64,000 nucleotides of DNA from Klebsiella pneumoniae (GTDB lineage Bacteria; Pseudomonadota; Gammaproteobacteria; Enterobacterales; Enterobacteriaceae), in contig NZ_KN046818.1 in NCBI RefSeq assembly GCF_000742135.1, forward strand, positions 4,469,447 to 4,533,446, read 5' to 3'. This document shows positions 62,801 through 64,000 of the stretch, one piece after another. The position numbers were made by a program, and so were the translations under genes. The stretch's first letter is position 1, and every line of letters starts with the position of its first letter. The notes under the pieces are model-generated. The model had not been told where the DNA came from. It made no database searches and saw only the letters and a program-made list of their open reading frames with translations.

Positions 62801-63351
62801 CCTTTATCACTGCCGCAGAAAACCTGCATCCTGACGATACTGACGCCCTGTTAGCGCGCGTTCGTGCTCAGTTAGCCGTGCAGTTGCCGTATTACCTGCT
62901 GCCCCAACATTTCTTTCTTCTCAAGGTGCTGCCGATGACAGGCAACGGCAAAATTGATCAGGCGGCAATGGTTCAAGAGGTTATCCAACGTATGTCGCAA
63001 TCTACATCACAGAAGTCGAGGGCCCTCGCGCACGCCTCGCCCTATGAACAGCAGGTGGCCGCTCTCTGGTGCGAGGTACTACAACGAGAACAGATCGGAC
63101 TGAATGACAACTTTTTTGAAGCGGGGGGCGGCTCAATCCAGATCGTGCTGTTGCATCGCCGTATTGAGGAGATTTTTAAGGTTACGGTACCTATTGCTGA
63201 GCTATTTCGCTTAACCACCGTGAAAAGAATTGCCGGTTATTTGCAGGCTATGCAGGACAATGCACGGGCGGTGAATCAAACACAGCAGCGTGATGCTTCC
63301 CGATCCCGCGCCCAGCAACGACTTGTACGTCGTCACCAGCGTCAGCGTTAA
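56851..63351 (+). CDS. clbJ: colibactin NRPS ClbJ (C-A-T-Cy-A-T)
   Basis: A 2166-residue protein with two modules: condensation (LSFNQERLWFLQKYD near 48; HHIIIDGIS near 174), adenylation (FTSGSTGEPKG near 645; glycine in the known pathway), carrier (RLGGHSLLAV near 1030), heterocyclisation (LTDVQRAYWLGRQTG near 1100; DLLIADALS near 1227, the DxxxxDxxS of Cy domains), adenylation (FTSGSTGTPKG near 1692; cysteine), carrier (FFEAGGGSIQIV near 2090). The cyclisation domain condenses and cyclises cysteine into a thiazoline. Both carrier serines are present. Eleven bases separate it from clbK. Confidence 0.95.
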   Translation: MTIHHAALARMLPAEKKEKLLRQLAQSGVSPSRIPIIKADPAQAIPLSFNQERLWFLQKYDSTATNYNLYVVYRLHGVVDMPMLTEALRHVQARHAILRTRIIVRNDRPCQVIDDASSLVLDTVTLAAQAPTSALDAVIQQVINTRFDLARGPLWGVTQIIQPDQGCHLVFCAHHIIIDGISLRLLFDELQQQYARLHAGNETSLPPPPLQYADYAFWQREWFQDTLLANELAYWRARLQDAPLLSTFPSLHPRPAQPSTHGSRFSITLDETLSLALKHVARTQETTPFVLMLTAFQLVLMRYAQQQRLVIGMPVSGRIRPELQSSIGYYASTAVIYTDFNGVEVGREALQRVKASVKETQGRQQLPFENLVNMLDLPRSLSHSPLFQILYIYHNHVTPRAFTLAGAYWEQVTYHNQTVKYDMTVEVFQNDATFDVSFEYDLGLYDADVVKQIAEALRQHCLSLTSSLETPIRAIPLHAPETATPRRDPLNATNVPWLGPQDVLRIIEQRCVQHPKQLAIQQHDGTLTYAELWARVQFIAMRFRAHGIQPGDRIGVLLPRHRDVIATMLATWFVGACYVPFDIHQPAARLQRLMQRARLVCLVVRQPGEWGEIVQLSLPELMQDMSNTIRYSTPCALLPDMQAYLLFTSGSTGEPKGVCVVHRGLLNLLLDMQRTFAVGPQDRLLSVTTPTFDISFLEYLLPLISGASLYLTEAERAADSFRMIPLIADYRPTLMQATPSFWHGLLMAGWRGDPELCVLAGGEALPTKVAEELLRCCGSLWNLYGPTETTIWSLKSQITQAENITLGAPIANTRIYILDNEGHPVPQGVDGELYIAGDGVAQGYDGQPELNAQFFLSEPGVPGGRMFRTGDLVRSDAQGQLFFVGRKDSQIKLRGYRIELGEIERTLARHPHVDAAVVACIERAPLHKALAAFIITSEPPSLFEQLKNELRQQLPDYMVPTLWQRVADFPNTDNGKIDRKRLAENFVADSSLVSPQTQALSDTEQMLLALWMRYLPIKNVDPECDFFRLGGHSLLAVTLVAEINRTFHCALTLKDIFHYSTLRALSARIAQQSITDAAASQDDWVIVHDPEHRHQPFPLTDVQRAYWLGRQTGATSIATHIYHEFDVEHFNVTRFTHAVNALIARHEMLRARVLPDGTQQILAQVPAYQLEQRDLSALSPNARNDALMAIRDRLSHHVHPADRWPLFDFSYSACTAQHGRLHFSLDLLIADALSMRTLQQELMMLYREPHVSLPLLPFSFRDYVQALLVEQASEAYARDQAYWQRALPQLYGPPTLPVQGDLAQLSAIRFVRRRHRLSAHNWGVLSALAQRTRITKTALLLTVFSQVLARWSLSPTFTLNLTLFNRPQGYPNAEAVIGDFTAVSLLNVCYDSQYSYAHNAQRIQVQLWEDLEHRRFSGIRASEALIHSGRFHAPMPVVFTSMLDIDGETTAQDPRDTTRFTLCPDANITQTPQVWLDHQVIELAGELHFNWDAVEQLFDTTLLDQMFGAYCHALQALVAMPQSWWGVNSSLALPTISAPVTQAPAPTALLHHGLLRQAALTPQETALISPIRELTYRQLSTAADHVARALLALGVQHGDRVAVVMEKGWQQIAAVHGILRLGAVYLPVDPVLPPQRRQLLLTVGEVRVQVTQPGLTQLEPSLPVLIIDDGMLDTPAAPLPEVAEDVTDLAYIIFTSGSTGTPKGVMIDHRAAMNTLEDINERFGLNAQDRVFGLSSLSFDLSVYDAFAPFMVGAALVLPEAGREKDPRHWQTVMAHGHVSVWNAVPALMQMLCEYHSGDRMSYPTLRLALLSGDWIPLTLPEQMRERLNETMDIISLGGATECAIWSVYYPIGEVESTWTSIPYGRGLRNQPVYVLNAQLEECPVGVEGEICIGGMGLAQGYLNDAEKTAASFVWREASGERIYRTGDRGRYFADGQVAFLGRNDTQVKVNGYRIELGEVKSHLEQLDSVGSAAVVCHQGQLYAFITAAENLHPDDTDALLARVRAQLAVQLPYYLLPQHFFLLKVLPMTGNGKIDQAAMVQEVIQRMSQSTSQKSRALAHASPYEQQVAALWCEVLQREQIGLNDNFFEAGGGSIQIVLLHRRIEEIFKVTVPIAELFRLTTVKRIAGYLQAMQDNARAVNQTQQRDASRSRAQQRLVRRHQRQR

Positions 63352-63361
63352 GGAAAAACTA

Positions 63362-64000
63362 ATGACTTACAGTGAAAGCGATATTGCCATTGTTGGCATG
63401 AACTGCCGGTACCCCGGCGTGCACAGCGTTGCGGCATTCGAAACGGTGCTTCGCACCGGATGCAACATTTTGGACCCCAAAGTGACCCCGAGCAACGGCC
63501 ACAATCACATTACGCTGAACAACGTCTATGAGCACATGGCGGAGTTCGATGCCAACTTTTTTGGCTACAGCCGTGCAGAAGCAGAAATCATGGATCCACA
63601 GCAGCGCGTATTTCTGACCTGTGCTTGGGAGATGTTTGAACAAAGCGGTTACAACCCGAAGCAGCACGATGCGCGCGTCGGCCTATATGCGGGCGTGAGT
63701 ACCAGCTTCTATTTGCTTACTCACCTGATGAACAACCCAGACAAGCTTGCACAACTCGGTGGTCTCCAAATCATGGTCGGCAATGACAAAGATCATTTGA
63801 CGTCCCAACTGGCTTACCGCCTGAATATTACCGGCCCTTGCGTGACGGTTCAGGCCAGTTGTGCCACCTCGCTGGTGGCAGTGCATCTGGCCTGCGAAGG
63901 GCTGCTGAGCGGTCAGTGCGATATGGCGCTAGCGGGTGGCGTCACGTTTCGCATGGAGGAGCAGCGCAGCTATGAATCGCACGGTGATGGGCTGCAAGCA
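63362..64000 (+). CDS. clbK: colibactin hybrid PKS-NRPS ClbK, first 213 residues (cut by window edge)
   Basis: Starts at the ATG at 63362 with AAGG nine bases ahead and is open to the right edge. The visible part is a ketosynthase N-terminus: DIAIVGMNCRYPGVHSVAAF, DPQQRVFLTCAWEMFE and VQASCATSLVAVHLACEGLL with the active cysteine present. In the known pathway ClbK continues with a further PKS segment, an NRPS module and an oxidase domain; these lie outside the window. Confidence 0.93.
   Translation, partial: MTYSESDIAIVGMNCRYPGVHSVAAFETVLRTGCNILDPKVTPSNGHNHITLNNVYEHMAEFDANFFGYSRAEAEIMDPQQRVFLTCAWEMFEQSGYNPKQHDARVGLYAGVSTSFYLLTHLMNNPDKLAQLGGLQIMVGNDKDHLTSQLAYRLNITGPCVTVQASCATSLVAVHLACEGLLSGQCDMALAGGVTFRMEEQRSYESHGDGLQA

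Noticed and set aside
33064..64000. A new, undescribed biosynthetic system
   Set aside because: Gene order, domain order and protein lengths (244, 3206, 866, 289, 82, 376, 422, 1598, 1010, 2166) correspond to the described colibactin cluster clbA-clbK; claiming novelty would be wrong.

Overview
The window comes from an enterobacterial chromosome, most likely Klebsiella (Klebsiella pneumoniae complex). This follows from GC-rich housekeeping genes in the order shiA, yeeO, amn, nac, cbl, erfK/ldtA around three complete tRNA-Asn(GUU) genes, and from the horizontally acquired island joined to the 3' end of a fourth tRNA-Asn. No database search was possible; gene names rest on recognised sequence and gene order.

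Bases 1-29444 are core or near-core chromosome. They hold an adenosylhomocysteinase-like gene cut by the left edge, an HPP membrane protein, a tautomerase with a divergent LysR regulator, a lipoate-ligase-like protein, shiA, a periplasmic molybdopterin-fold protein beside a frameshifted GGDEF-EAL gene, a yeaR-yoaG-like pair behind a candidate NsrR site, a second LysR gene with a divergent membrane protein, an alpha/beta hydrolase, a GAF-GGDEF diguanylate cyclase and a kinase-fold protein. A decayed MazF/PemK toxin relic follows. Then come tRNA-Asn, a yeeO-type MATE exporter, a second tRNA-Asn in inverted orientation, amn, a second hydrolase, a nucleoside-gate membrane protein, an acuR-acuI-like pair, a Na+/H+ antiporter and a third tRNA-Asn. 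Last are nac (with a readable sigma-54 promoter and NtrC site), cbl and ldtA. An N-terminally truncated LysR gene lies next to the island junction.

At 29445-29461 only the last bases of a fourth tRNA-Asn remain, behind that gene's own terminator. This is the tRNA-distal attachment site of an integrated island. The first 2 kb of the island holds an unknown 173-codon reading frame, a relic of IS3 insF and an IS3-family (IS1400-like) element whose orfB carries a nonsense codon.

From 31675 to the right edge lies the 5' two thirds of the colibactin (pks/clb) gene cluster: clbA and clbR leftward; clbB, C, D, E, F, G, H, I, J and the start of clbK rightward. ClbA arms the carrier domains. ClbR is the pathway activator, with an 11-copy 8-bp repeat directly upstream. 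ClbB is an NRPS-PKS hybrid and ClbC a PKS module without its own acyltransferase. ClbH domain A1, ClbE, ClbD, ClbF and ClbG make and deliver the aminomalonyl extender. ClbH, ClbI, ClbJ and ClbK continue the assembly line. The rest of the pathway (clbL-clbS, including the transporter, the activating peptidase and self-resistance) and the integrase are outside the window. Clb at the tRNA-distal end in a Klebsiella tRNA-Asn matches the known ICEKp10-type layout, but the conjugative and yersiniabactin parts cannot be seen here.

The main system is therefore colibactin, which is already described. The points worth a second look are local: a serine at the ClbI ketosynthase nucleophile position, the repeat array fused in frame to clbR, the decayed mobile elements at the island edge, two broken chromosomal genes and several readable regulatory sites.
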